This document shows, one piece after another, positions 40,170-47,929 of a stretch of DNA of 64,000 nucleotides. Position numbers and translations under genes: made by a program. This DNA is from Stakelama flava (lineage in GTDB: Bacteria; Pseudomonadota; Alphaproteobacteria; Sphingomonadales; Sphingomonadaceae). Below the pieces are notes generated by a model. The model worked only from the letters and a program-made list of their open reading frames with translations, was not told the origin of the DNA and ran no database searches. The stretch's first letter is position 1; each line of letters opens with the position of its first letter. The stretch is taken from NCBI RefSeq assembly GCF_019351405.1, contig NZ_JAHWZX010000005.1, positions 124,001 through 188,000 on the forward strand. The letters run 5' to 3'.

Positions 40170-40765
40170 AGCTGGTGCTTGCCTCGCAAAGCGCGTCGCG
40201 TCGCGCCATGCTCGACGCTGCCGGCGTCCCCCACGAAGCCGTGGCGAGCGGGCTGGACGAGGAAAGCGTGAAGGCGGGGTTCGCCGATCTCGACATGAAG
40301 GCGCGCGACGTCGCCGATGCGCTGGCCGGGATGAAGGCGGTGCGCGCCGCGTCGCGCATCGATGGCGATGCGCTCGTTCTGGGCTGTGATTCGCTCGCGG
40401 TGCTCGACGATGGCACCCGGCTCGACAAGCCCGAAAGCCGGGATCAGGCGCGCGCGCACCTCGAAATGCTTTCCGGACGGCGGCACGACCTGATCAGTGC
40501 GGCGGTCATTGCCGAGGGTGGCCGCCCGGTATGGCGTCAGGTATCGCGCGCGAAGATGTTCATGCGCCCGCTCTCGCCAGCCTTTATCGATGAATATCTC
40601 GATGCCGAATGGCCCGCCATTTCGGGCTGTGTCGGTTGCTATCGGCTTGAAGCGCGCGGGGTGCAGTTGTTCGCGCGGATCGATGGGGATTATTTCACGA
40701 TTCTCGGCATGCCGTTGCTGGCGATCCTCGATTATCTGCGCATTAGGGGGATTATGACGGCATGA
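40166..40765 (+). CDS. maf: Maf family nucleoside triphosphate pyrophosphatase
   Basis: House-cleaning nucleotide pyrophosphatase of 199 residues: starts LVLASQSASRRAMLDAAG (the S-x-R-R motif), with ALVLGCDSLAVLDDG (catalytic Asp, about 75), SRDQARAHLEMLSGRRHDLISA (about 92) and EWPAISGCVGCYRLEARG, a YceF-like variation of the usual GKAGAYGIQG. The variant suggests the m7GTP-type subclass rather than dTTP/UTP, but this is an inference. Overlaps ppsR and aroE by 4 bases each. Confidence 0.92.
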   Translation: MKLVLASQSASRRAMLDAAGVPHEAVASGLDEESVKAGFADLDMKARDVADALAGMKAVRAASRIDGDALVLGCDSLAVLDDGTRLDKPESRDQARAHLEMLSGRRHDLISAAVIAEGGRPVWRQVSRAKMFMRPLSPAFIDEYLDAEWPAISGCVGCYRLEARGVQLFARIDGDYFTILGMPLLAILDYLRIRGIMTA

Positions 40766-41586
40766 CGACGAACACCGACGCACCGGTCGCGCATGTGATC
40801 GGTGATCCGATTACGCATAGCAAATCGCCGCTGATCCATCGCTTCTGGCTGGAGGCGCTGGAGATGATCGGCGACTATGATGCCGTGCATGTCACGCCGG
40901 CCGATTTGGGCGAATATATTGCACGTCAGCGCGACATGCCCGAATGGCGCGGCTGCAATGTCACCCTGCCGCACAAGCTCGCGATCCTCGATCATGTCGC
41001 GGACAAGGGCGGGCTTCGCGACGATCTGGGCGCCGCAAACACGGTATTTCGCGATGAAAATGGCGATCTTGCCGCGACCAATACCGATATTGCCGGTTTC
41101 TATTCGCCGCTTGCGGGGTTTCCGTTTGAAGAAAGTCATGTCGTGGTGATCGGCGCTGGCGGCGCTGCGCGCGCCGCGCTGTATGCGCTGGGCAAGGCGG
41201 GGACCGCGCGCGTGACGGTGATGAACCGCAGCCCGCTAAAGGCGATGGGGCTGATCGCCAAATTCGGGCTGAAGGGCGATGTGGTACCGCTGGGTTCGCC
41301 GCTGCCGCCCGCCGACCTGCTGGTCAATGCCAGCTCGCTTGGCATGCGTGGGCAGCCGGCGCTCGACATCGACCTGTCGCCTTTGCCGGACGACGCCACC
41401 GTGTACGACATCGTCTATGCGCCGCTCGAAACCGCGCTCCTCGCTCAGGCGCGCGAGCGCGACCTCGACACGATCGACGGGCTGGAGATGCTGATCGGCC
41501 AGGCGGCCCTCGCCTTTGAACTGTTCTTCGGCGCAGAACCCCCGCGCGATCGCGACGACGAATTGCGGGCGGCGCTGACCGCATGA
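40762..41586 (+). CDS. aroE: Shikimate dehydrogenase
   Basis: NADPH-dependent reduction of 3-dehydroshikimate in aromatic amino-acid synthesis, 274 residues. The shikimate site is VIGDPITHSKSPLIHRFWL (about 12-30) with NVTLPHKLAILDH containing the catalytic Lys (about 68). The NADP motif is VIGAGGAARAALYALGKAG (about 130). The usual basic NRS motif for NADP phosphate is seen as VMNRSPLKA. Overlaps maf and coaE by 4 bases. Confidence 0.96.
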   Translation: MTTNTDAPVAHVIGDPITHSKSPLIHRFWLEALEMIGDYDAVHVTPADLGEYIARQRDMPEWRGCNVTLPHKLAILDHVADKGGLRDDLGAANTVFRDENGDLAATNTDIAGFYSPLAGFPFEESHVVVIGAGGAARAALYALGKAGTARVTVMNRSPLKAMGLIAKFGLKGDVVPLGSPLPPADLLVNASSLGMRGQPALDIDLSPLPDDATVYDIVYAPLETALLAQARERDLDTIDGLEMLIGQAALAFELFFGAEPPRDRDDELRAALTA

Positions 41587-42173
41587 TCCGCCTCGGGCTC
41601 ACCGGCTCGATCGGCATGGGGAAATCGACCGTCGCGGCAATGTTCGCTCAGCAGGGCGTGCCGGTGTTCGATGCCGATGCGCAGGTCCACGCGTTGCAGG
41701 CGCCCGGCGGCGCGGCGGTGGCGGCGATCGAGCGCGAATTTCCCGGAACCACCGGCGCGATGGGCGTCGATCGCGCGGCGCTGGGAAATGCGGTGTTCGG
41801 CGATGACGACGCCATGAAGCGACTGGAGGCGATCATCCATCCCGCGATCGCCCGTGCGCGTGAGGCATTTGCGAACCGCCATGCCGATGCCACGCTGCTG
41901 CTGTTCGACGTGCCGCTGCTCTTCGAAACCGGTGGCAGCTATGTCGACAAGGTTGCGGTCGTGTCCGCTCCCGCCGAGGTGCAGCGCGAACGCGTACTCG
42001 CCCGCCCCGACATGAACGAAGCGCGGTTCGAAGCGATTATGGCGCGCCAGATGCCCGATGCGGAGAAACGCGCGCGCGCCGATTTCGTGATCGACACCGG
42101 AACCAGCCTTGACGCCACACAGGGTCAGGTGCGGCGTCTGATCGCTTGCCTCTCTGCGGCGGGAGCGCGATAG
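41583..42173 (+). CDS. coaE: Dephospho-CoA kinase
   Basis: Final step of coenzyme A synthesis. The 196-residue kinase begins IRLGLTGSIGMGKSTVAAMF with the Walker A P-loop, DADAQVHALQ (about 32), HPAIARAREAF (about 85), and LLLFDVPLLFETGG (about 103). The lid region QRERVLARPDMNEARFEAIMARQM is typical. It follows aroE by a 4-base overlap. Confidence 0.95.
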   Translation: MIRLGLTGSIGMGKSTVAAMFAQQGVPVFDADAQVHALQAPGGAAVAAIEREFPGTTGAMGVDRAALGNAVFGDDDAMKRLEAIIHPAIARAREAFANRHADATLLLFDVPLLFETGGSYVDKVAVVSAPAEVQRERVLARPDMNEARFEAIMARQMPDAEKRARADFVIDTGTSLDATQGQVRRLIACLSAAGAR

Positions 42174-42180
42174 TCGCGCC

Positions 42181-42864
42181 ATGCGCGAAATCGTCTTCGA
42201 TACCGAAACCACGGGGCTGAGCTTTTCGGGAGGCGACCGGCTGGTCGAGATCGGCTGTGTCGAATTGTTCAACCGGGTGGAAACGGGGCGGACCTTCCAC
42301 TGTTATTTCAACCCGCAACGCGCGATGGCGGCGGAGGCGGAAGCGGTGCACGGGCTGGGCGACGCCTTCCTCTCCGACAAGCCGCTGTTCGGGCACAAGG
42401 TGCAGGACCTGCTCGATTTCATCGCCGACAGCCCGCTGGTCGCGCATAATGCCGGTTTCGATTTCGGCTTCCTGAACGGCGAACTGGGTCTGTGTTCGCG
42501 ACCGGCAATCGCGATGGACCGGATGATCGATACGCTGGTGATGGCGCGTAGCAAGATTCCGGGGGCGAAGCATACGCTTGATGCGCTGTGCGTGCGTTTC
42601 GGCGTCGATCGCAGCCGCCGGGTGCTGCACGGTGCGTTGCTCGACGCGCAGCTTCTGGCCCAGGTCTATGTCGAACTGACAGGCGGTCGCCAGATCGGCC
42701 TTGGTCTGGCGGTTGAAAGCGTAGTTGAACCGGCGGCAGCGCCTCTGGTCGCGCCGTGTGCCGACCGGCCGCATCGGGAATTTTCCGCCACCGATGCGGA
42801 ACTCGACCGCCATCGCGCGTTCATCGCTAAGATTGGGGATGCGCTTTGGGCCGGGGCGGATTGA
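42181..42864 (+). CDS. dnaQ: DNA polymerase III epsilon subunit (3'-5' exonuclease)
   Basis: Proofreading subunit of the replicative polymerase, 227 residues. ExoI motif IVFDTETTGLSFSGGDRLVEIG with the D-x-E pair (about 4-25), ExoII HNAGFDFGFLNGEL (about 90) and ExoIII HGALLDAQLLAQVY (about 150, H-x5-D type). A short C-terminal tail would bind the alpha subunit. It closes the conserved oriC-right set ppsR-maf-aroE-coaE-dnaQ. Confidence 0.95.
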   Translation: MREIVFDTETTGLSFSGGDRLVEIGCVELFNRVETGRTFHCYFNPQRAMAAEAEAVHGLGDAFLSDKPLFGHKVQDLLDFIADSPLVAHNAGFDFGFLNGELGLCSRPAIAMDRMIDTLVMARSKIPGAKHTLDALCVRFGVDRSRRVLHGALLDAQLLAQVYVELTGGRQIGLGLAVESVVEPAAAPLVAPCADRPHREFSATDAELDRHRAFIAKIGDALWAGAD

Positions 42865-42920
42865 TCCGGCGCGGCGGCGTCCCTAGGTCGCTTATACGGT
42901 AGATTATTCAGGAGAATGCG

Positions 42921-43502
42921 ATGGAAATCCGGGTTTCAGGTCATCAGATCGACACGGGTGCGGCGCTGAAGCAGCATGTCGAAGACCGGCTTCAGGCCAT
43001 CGCGGAAAAATATTTCTCGCGCGCTATTTCGGCCCAAGTGACGTTCGGCAAGGGGCCGCACGAAAGTTTCACCTGCGATATCGTGTCGCATGTGATGAAA
43101 GACCTTGTGCTGAAAGGCCATAATCAGAGCATGGACGCGCACAGCGCGTTCGACGGCGCGGCCGACAAGATCGAAAAGCAGCTTCGCCGCTATATGCGCC
43201 GTCTGAAAGATCGTCACGCCAATGAAATCATTGCCGATGTCGAAAGTCGCGGTTTCGAAAATGCCGATTACCGGGTATTCGAACGCGCGGTCGAGGAAGA
43301 GGAAGCGTCGGCCGACGCGCCGCTGATCATCGCCGAAACCCGAACCGACATTCCCGATGCCTCCGTTTCGGATGCGGTAATGATGCTCGATTTGCGAAAT
43401 ACCGATGCGCTGATGTTCAGGAACAGCGGGACAGGCGCCTATAATATGGTGTATCGGCGCCACGACGGTTCGATCGGCTGGGTGGAGCCCGACCGGGGAT
43501 AA
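42921..43502 (+). CDS. hpf: Long ribosome hibernation promoting factor (HPF)
   Basis: Stationary-phase factor that binds the 30S decoding centre and dimerises 70S ribosomes to 100S. The 193-residue protein has the N-terminal ribosome-binding domain (about 1-100, EIRVSGHQIDTGAALKQHVEDRL; HSAFDGAADKIEKQLRRYMRRLKD) and the C-terminal dimerisation domain (about 135-190, VMMLDLRNTDALMFRNSGTGAYNMVYRR) of the long form. AGGAG is 6 bases before the ATG. Followed by ptsN at 15 bases; no rpoN gene precedes it. Confidence 0.95.
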   Translation: MEIRVSGHQIDTGAALKQHVEDRLQAIAEKYFSRAISAQVTFGKGPHESFTCDIVSHVMKDLVLKGHNQSMDAHSAFDGAADKIEKQLRRYMRRLKDRHANEIIADVESRGFENADYRVFERAVEEEEASADAPLIIAETRTDIPDASVSDAVMMLDLRNTDALMFRNSGTGAYNMVYRRHDGSIGWVEPDRG

Positions 43503-43517
43503 TCCGTCAGGAGAAAT

Positions 43518-44027
43518 ATGATTCAGGCGCGCATGCGTATCGCGCGCGGACGGAATGACATGAACGATCTCAGTGACCTGCTTGCCCTTGAGACAGTGCA
43601 TTCGCGCGTCTCGGCCCCCAACCGCAAAGCGCTGTTTCAGCAATTCGGACAGATGGCGCACCGCCAATGGGGACTCGATTCGCGCCGGACCGTCGATCTC
43701 ATCGTAGAGCGGGAAAAACTGATTTCGACTGGATTCGGAGCGGGCGTTGCGATACCGCATGCCCGCCCCGAAGGGCTGGATCACATCGTCGGCGCGGTAT
43801 TTCATCTTGCCGACCCGATCGATTTCGACGCGGTCGATGACATGCCGGTCGATCTGGTTTTTTTCCTGTTATCCCCACCCGATGCGGGCGCCGACCATCT
43901 GAAAGCGCTGGCGCGTATATCGCGGCTGCTGCGCGATCGCGAATTTGCTGAAAAGCTGCGCGGTGCCGGGTCTGACGATGCGCTGTATGCCATGCTCGCC
44001 GGGCTGGAGACGCGTGACGCCGCCTGA
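43518..44027 (+). CDS. ptsN: PTS IIA-like nitrogen regulatory protein PtsN (EIIANtr)
   Basis: Phosphocarrier of the nitrogen PTS, here 169 residues with AGGAG four bases before the ATG at 43518; a downstream ATG (43560, NDLSDLLALETVH) fits the family start better but lacks a clear site. The phosphorylated His is in AGVAIPHARPEGLDHIVG (about 81-98). LISTGFGAGVAIPHAR and KALARISRLLRD are family motifs. No ptsO or EINtr genes are in the window. Confidence 0.92.
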   Translation: MIQARMRIARGRNDMNDLSDLLALETVHSRVSAPNRKALFQQFGQMAHRQWGLDSRRTVDLIVEREKLISTGFGAGVAIPHARPEGLDHIVGAVFHLADPIDFDAVDDMPVDLVFFLLSPPDAGADHLKALARISRLLRDREFAEKLRGAGSDDALYAMLAGLETRDAA

Positions 44028-44475
44028 TATTAGCGGCGAGGAGGCGCATTTTCGGGCGCTGGAATCGCTATACGCCGCAGCGCCGATCAACCAACTGTTC
44101 GAGTCGCGCCTCGAAATCGTGGAAAGCGGCCATGCGCGAATCCATTTTACGGTTCAGGAACGCCATTTCCACGCCGCCGGCGCAGCGCACGGCACAAGCT
44201 ATTTCAAGATGCTCGACGATGCTGCCTTTTACGCGGCGAACAGCCTGATCACCGACCGGTTTTTGCTGACGACCGCGTTCAACCTGTTGCTCACACGGCC
44301 CTTGCCTGCGGGTCCGGTGGTTGCCGAAGGACGCTGGATCAGCGGGCAACGCCGGGTTCTCGTCGCCGATTCGCGGCTGATCGATTCGAATGGAGAGGAA
44401 GCTGCGCGAGGAACAGGCACTTTCATGCGCTCGCGAATCGCGCTCTCAACACTTGATGGCTACGCGATCCCATAA
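44014..44475 (+). CDS. PaaI/hot-dog-fold thioesterase family protein
   Basis: A 153-residue hot-dog protein starting at a GTG with GGAG nearby, overlapping ptsN by 14 bases. It shows the PaaI-type pattern: RIHFTVQERHFHAAGAAHGTSYFKMLDDAAFYAANSL (split, about 43-80) with the catalytic-region H-G-x-x-x-x-x-x-L-D-D, then VVAEGRWISGQRRVLVADSRLID. Likely hydrolyses an acyl-CoA; substrate unknown. Confidence 0.82.
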   Translation: MTPPDISGEEAHFRALESLYAAAPINQLFESRLEIVESGHARIHFTVQERHFHAAGAAHGTSYFKMLDDAAFYAANSLITDRFLLTTAFNLLLTRPLPAGPVVAEGRWISGQRRVLVADSRLIDSNGEEAARGTGTFMRSRIALSTLDGYAIP

Positions 44476-44816
44476 TGGCACAGCGACCCACCACCGATTT
44501 TCTGGTCGGCGCGTTGCTGCGCCGGGTCCAAGGCGAAGGCGGGAGTGCAATGGTATTGGCGCGCGGCGAACCGATGAGCGGATCGATTCTCGTCCTCACG
44601 CTCGAACGGGGCGGGAATCCGCGCTTTTTCGAACGAATGCCGACGCTCGACGGCGGCTCGGCGCTGGTCGCGACGGGACCCAAGAATGTGCAGGATGAGG
44701 TCGAGGCAGCCGCATATTGGCAGCGTCGCCGCGAACGTGATCGCGATCTATGGGTAATCGAGTTGGATATCGCAGAAGCGGAACGCTTGGCCGCTAGTGT
44801 ACTTATCCATGGTTGA
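44475..44816 (+). CDS. DUF1491 family protein
   Basis: A 113-residue protein; its ATG shares one base with the stop codon of the thioesterase gene (TAATG). The pattern FLVGALLRRVQGEGGSAMVLARGEPMSGSILVL and WVIELDIAEAERLAASVL matches DUF1491, an uncharacterised alphaproteobacterial family. No membrane or signal segment is present. Confidence 0.85.
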   Translation: MAQRPTTDFLVGALLRRVQGEGGSAMVLARGEPMSGSILVLTLERGGNPRFFERMPTLDGGSALVATGPKNVQDEVEAAAYWQRRRERDRDLWVIELDIAEAERLAASVLIHG

Positions 44817-44843
44817 CTTTGCTGCGCCGCAAGACGAATAGGC

Positions 44844-44975
44844 CCCCCACTGTTGAGGCGCGTTGAGCTGACAGGGGTGCGATCCCTTTGGCAACGTAGT
44901 CGGGGGGAAGCCCGGGCCGGTTTTATTTGACCAGACGCTCGCCGGTCTCGCGCACCCACCGCATTGAAACGATCA
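44844..44975 (+). promoter_or_regulatory. GC-rich, potentially structured leader of the cell-wall hydrolase gene
   Basis: The 162-base gap upstream of the SleB-like gene has a minus-35-like TTGACT at 44813-44818, then a leader with several local hairpins: GGGGTGCGATCCC (about 44874-44886), CGGGGGGAAGCCCG (about 44905-44918) and CCGGGCCGG followed by TTTTATTT. The last could be an attenuator or terminator. No known riboswitch consensus is matched. Confidence 0.3.
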
Positions 44976-44978
44976 GCA

Positions 44979-45653
44979 ATGAAGTTTTCGCTGCGTACCG
45001 CGATTACCGCGGTGGTGACTATTTGTGCTGCAACCACGGCAGGTTTTTCCGCTCCGGGCTTTGCACTGGAGCTTCCGGGTTCGGTAAACGTGATCGACCA
45101 GACCTCGCTTTCGGCAATTAATGCACGGAACGAGGCAAAGGTTCCCACCCCTCCCCCGCCGATCGTCCCGATCGCGCTCACCCCCGATGAACAGCCCGCC
45201 GATGCGGCTGTCGGTGGCGACGATGATGGCGATGCGGATTTCGCCAGCCTTAGCGACGCAGTGGCTGCCCAGTCGGTTCCTTCGAACCTCGACAAGGAGC
45301 TGCGCTGCCTCGCCACGGGCGTGTATTTCGAATCGAAGGGTGAATCGCTCGCCGGGCAGCTTGCGGTGGCGGATGTCATCCTCAACCGCGCGCAGTCCCA
45401 ACGCTTCCCCGATTCGGTTTGTTCGGTGCTGACCCAGCGCAGCCAGTTCTCGTTCGTCCGCGGCGGCCGTTTGCCTAAGCCGCGCGTGAACAGCCGGGCA
45501 TGGCGCACGGCGGTGGCGGTGGCGAAGATTGCCAGCGCCGATCTGTGGGACAGCCCGGTCCCCGATGCGCTGTTCTTCCACGCTCGCTATGTGTCGCCCA
45601 GCTGGCGCCTTGCCAAGGTCGGCGCTGTCGGCAACCACGTCTTCTATCGCTGA
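44979..45653 (+). CDS. SleB-like cell wall hydrolase
   Basis: Predicted periplasmic peptidoglycan lytic enzyme of the Hydrolase_2/SleB family, 224 residues from the ATG at 44979. A signal peptide (about 1-30, cleavage near FALE) precedes an acidic/proline-rich linker (about 50-100). The catalytic domain (about 110-224) has the signature CLATGVYFESKGESLAGQLAVADVILNRAQ with the catalytic Glu and the QSQFSF motif, ending in HARYVSPSW. Such enzymes cleave glycan strands and are used in cell-wall remodelling. Confidence 0.9.
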   Translation: MKFSLRTAITAVVTICAATTAGFSAPGFALELPGSVNVIDQTSLSAINARNEAKVPTPPPPIVPIALTPDEQPADAAVGGDDDGDADFASLSDAVAAQSVPSNLDKELRCLATGVYFESKGESLAGQLAVADVILNRAQSQRFPDSVCSVLTQRSQFSFVRGGRLPKPRVNSRAWRTAVAVAKIASADLWDSPVPDALFFHARYVSPSWRLAKVGAVGNHVFYR

Positions 45654-45703
45654 CACGGGCTTCCGACTTCCTTTTGTTCGCCGGATGTTCTAACAAGGGC
45701 GGG

Positions 45704-46195
45704 ATGGCTTCACGTTCCGCCCTTGCCCCCGTTTCGTCCACGCCCGCCATGGATGCGGCCGGCGTGGCGCGCGGTGTGTGTCGGCTGTTGCTGCGGCACG
45801 ATTTCACCGCGATCGGCGAAGTCGCGCTGTCCGACGGGCGACGGGCAGACCTGATGGCGATCGATTCGCGCGGCGCGATCATTATCGTCGAAATAAAGGT
45901 TTCGCGCGCCGATCTGCTGGGCGATGCCAAATGGCGCGAATATCTGAACCATTGCGATCGGTTCTATTGGGCGGTCCCGCGCGGGTTTGACGCCAGTCCG
46001 CTTGATGAAGCGCAATTCCTTCCCGAACGAGCCGGCGTCATGATTGCCGATCGCTATGACGCCGCGGTTTTGCGCGAAGCGACGGCGCAGCCGTTACCGG
46101 CGGCGCGCCGCAAGAAGGTGACGCTGGCTTTTGCCCGGCGTGCCGCGCGGCGGCTGATCCACATACACGATCCCGACGCCGAAAGCGGAAGCTGA
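45704..46195 (+). CDS. mmcB: MmcB family DNA repair protein
   Basis: PD-(D/E)xK nuclease-fold protein described in Caulobacter as an SOS-induced factor working with DnaE2-type mutagenic repair after mitomycin C. About 163 residues from the ATG at 45704. The nuclease core is visible: ADLMAIDSRGAIIIVEIKVSRADLLGDAKW (about 47-76) with the E-x-K in VEIKVS, and YLNHCDRFYWAVP. No LexA box was identified in its 50-base upstream gap. The stop is 7 bases from the convergent ankyrin gene stop. Confidence 0.9.
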   Translation: MASRSALAPVSSTPAMDAAGVARGVCRLLLRHDFTAIGEVALSDGRRADLMAIDSRGAIIIVEIKVSRADLLGDAKWREYLNHCDRFYWAVPRGFDASPLDEAQFLPERAGVMIADRYDAAVLREATAQPLPAARRKKVTLAFARRAARRLIHIHDPDAESGS

Positions 46196-46202
46196 AGCGG
46201 GT

Positions 46203-46826
46203 TTAGGGTTGCGGGCCGTACATCGCGCCCGCATCGCCCCGATCAGGCCCCTTCTCGATCGCGTCGAGCAGCGCAGGCGAGCGGGTTTCGCGCTTCGCGT
46301 AATCGCGTGCGGACATCCCCGCGATATTGTCGGTCTGATCGGGATCGGCCCCGCCCTTCAAAAGGATGTCGATCATCTTCAACCGGATCGGCACCGGCAC
46401 GGTCTTCATCTGCACCGCCATGATCAGTGGCGTCTGCCCCGACCGGTCGGCCAGGTTGAAATTGGCGTTTGCGCTCGACAGCAGCTCCAGCCCGCGCACG
46501 AAACCTGTCTGCACCGCGATCAAAGCCGGGCTGTCGCCGCTATCGTTGCGGATGTCGGGATCAGCGCCCTTGGCGAGCAAAAATTGCAGATAGGTCGAAT
46601 CGCCGCGCCGGGTGACGATGTGGAGCGCGGTGTCCCCGCTCTTCGGATCGGTCGTGTTGATGATCCGCTGGCCCGGCTGATTGACGATCGACGTCACCGT
46701 GTTGCCGTCCGAATCACGGACCGCCTTCAGGAATTTATAGCCTTCCGAAAAATTCTGGGCCGAAGCGTGCGGCGCCGCGATCAGCGCCAGCGAAGCTGCG
46801 AAAATAGCCGAATTTCGTGCGAACAT
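46203..46826 (-). CDS. Ankyrin repeat periplasmic protein
   Basis: A 207-residue protein from the ATG at 46826, with a signal peptide (about 1-26, cleavage near ASAQ-NF) and ankyrin repeats from about 60: TTDPKSGDTALHIVTRRGDSTYLQFLLAKGADPD, DIRNDSGDSPALIAVQTGF and LADRSGQTPLIMAVQMK are three to four repeats by eye. It likely acts as a protein-binding scaffold in the periplasm. A partner is not identifiable. Confidence 0.85.
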   Translation of the reverse strand: MFARNSAIFAASLALIAAPHASAQNFSEGYKFLKAVRDSDGNTVTSIVNQPGQRIINTTDPKSGDTALHIVTRRGDSTYLQFLLAKGADPDIRNDSGDSPALIAVQTGFVRGLELLSSANANFNLADRSGQTPLIMAVQMKTVPVPIRLKMIDILLKGGADPDQTDNIAGMSARDYAKRETRSPALLDAIEKGPDRGDAGAMYGPQP

Positions 46827-46901
46827 GTCGTCGTGCAAACCCCAAGGTCGGTCTTATGCCGGTTGAACAACCCGTTCTATCAGATCATTGCTGGCGTTAC
46901 C

Positions 46902-47498
46902 ATGAATCGCCGACATTTCGCCCTGATGTCCGTTACGTTGCCGACCGCGTTTGCGCTGGCGGCGTGCGGTGCGCCGCAACCCACCAAATCCCCGCTTGCC
47001 GGATCGTCGATCGGCGGTCCGTTCAGCCTGATCAATCAAAAGGGAGAGCGAGTCACCGAACGCGATTTCGCCGGCAAATACCGCATCATGTATTTCGGCT
47101 ATACCTATTGTCCCGATGTCTGCCCGGTTGACATGCAGAATATCGGTGCTGGGATGGCGCGCCTGCGCCAATCCGACCCCGATCTGGCAAAGCGGGTCGT
47201 GCCGATCTTCGTCTCGGTCGATCCCGAACGCGATACGCCCGCGGTGGTGGGAAAGTTTGTTTCGGCATTCGGCACCGGCATTATCGGACTTACCGGCGAC
47301 CCCGCGCAAATCGCGAAGGTGGCGAAGGAATATGCCGTCTTCTATAAAAAGGTTCAGCCCGACGGCGCCGATGGCTATCTTATCAATCACAGCCGCGCCG
47401 CCTATCTGATGGGGCCGGGGGGTGATCCGATTGCCTTGGTGCCGGCGGATGAATCGCCGCAGGCGGTGGCGGATACATTACGCAAATGGGTAACGTGA
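46902..47498 (+). CDS. SCO1/SenC family copper chaperone
   Basis: Thioredoxin-fold copper protein delivering copper to the CuA site of cytochrome c oxidase. The 198-residue chain is a lipoprotein (lipobox FALAAC, about 21) with the CxxxC copper motif in YTYCPDVCPVDMQN (about 69-82) and the distal ligand His in YLINHSRAAYLMGPGG (about 162). The ATG at 46902 has no strong ribosome-binding site. The following YcgN gene overlaps by 13 bases. No cox genes are in the window. Confidence 0.93.
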   Translation: MNRRHFALMSVTLPTAFALAACGAPQPTKSPLAGSSIGGPFSLINQKGERVTERDFAGKYRIMYFGYTYCPDVCPVDMQNIGAGMARLRQSDPDLAKRVVPIFVSVDPERDTPAVVGKFVSAFGTGIIGLTGDPAQIAKVAKEYAVFYKKVQPDGADGYLINHSRAAYLMGPGGDPIALVPADESPQAVADTLRKWVT

Positions 47499-47929
47499 CG
47501 ACACGATTCTGGGAAGATATTCCGCTGGAAAAGCTCGGCCGCGCGCAGTGGGAGGCATTGTGCGACGGATGCGGCAAGTGCTGCCTGCACAAATTGCAGG
47601 ATGAGGATACGGGCGCGGTGGCGGCCACCAATGTCGCATGCCGGTTGCTCGATACGCATGCGGGGCGGTGCGGCGATTATCGTCACCGCCGCGCGCATGT
47701 TCCCGACTGCGTGCAATTGTCGCCGGCGCGGATGGAGGCGATCTCCTGGCTCCCGCGGACCTGCGCCTATCGGTTGCGCGGCGAAGGAAAGCCCCTGCCT
47801 GACTGGCACTATCTGGTGTGCGGCGACCGGGAGGCGGTACATCGCGCGGGTGAATCGACGCGCGGATGGACGGTCAGCGAAGATCTGGTCGGCGATATCG
47901 AACACCATATGGTGGACCGCGAATTGTGA
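47486..47929 (+). CDS. YcgN family cysteine cluster protein (UPF0260)
   Basis: A 147-residue protein with the conserved cysteine cluster: CDGCGKCCLHKLQD (about 26-39), ACRLLDTHAGRCGDYRHR (about 51-68), VPDCVQLSP, WLPRTCAYRL and VCGD. A metal- or iron-sulfur-binding role is suggested by the cysteines but has not been shown. Overlaps the SCO1-type gene by 13 bases; a GTG at 47495 is an alternative start. Confidence 0.9.
   Translation: MGNVTTRFWEDIPLEKLGRAQWEALCDGCGKCCLHKLQDEDTGAVAATNVACRLLDTHAGRCGDYRHRRAHVPDCVQLSPARMEAISWLPRTCAYRLRGEGKPLPDWHYLVCGDREAVHRAGESTRGWTVSEDLVGDIEHHMVDREL

Noticed and set aside
44844..44950. Resemblance of the SleB leader to a c-di-AMP (ydaO) riboswitch
   Set aside because: Some GGGGTG and GTAG-like pieces recall the motif, but the conserved CAGCTAACC-type and other core blocks are missing, and the element is not described in alphaproteobacteria to my knowledge.
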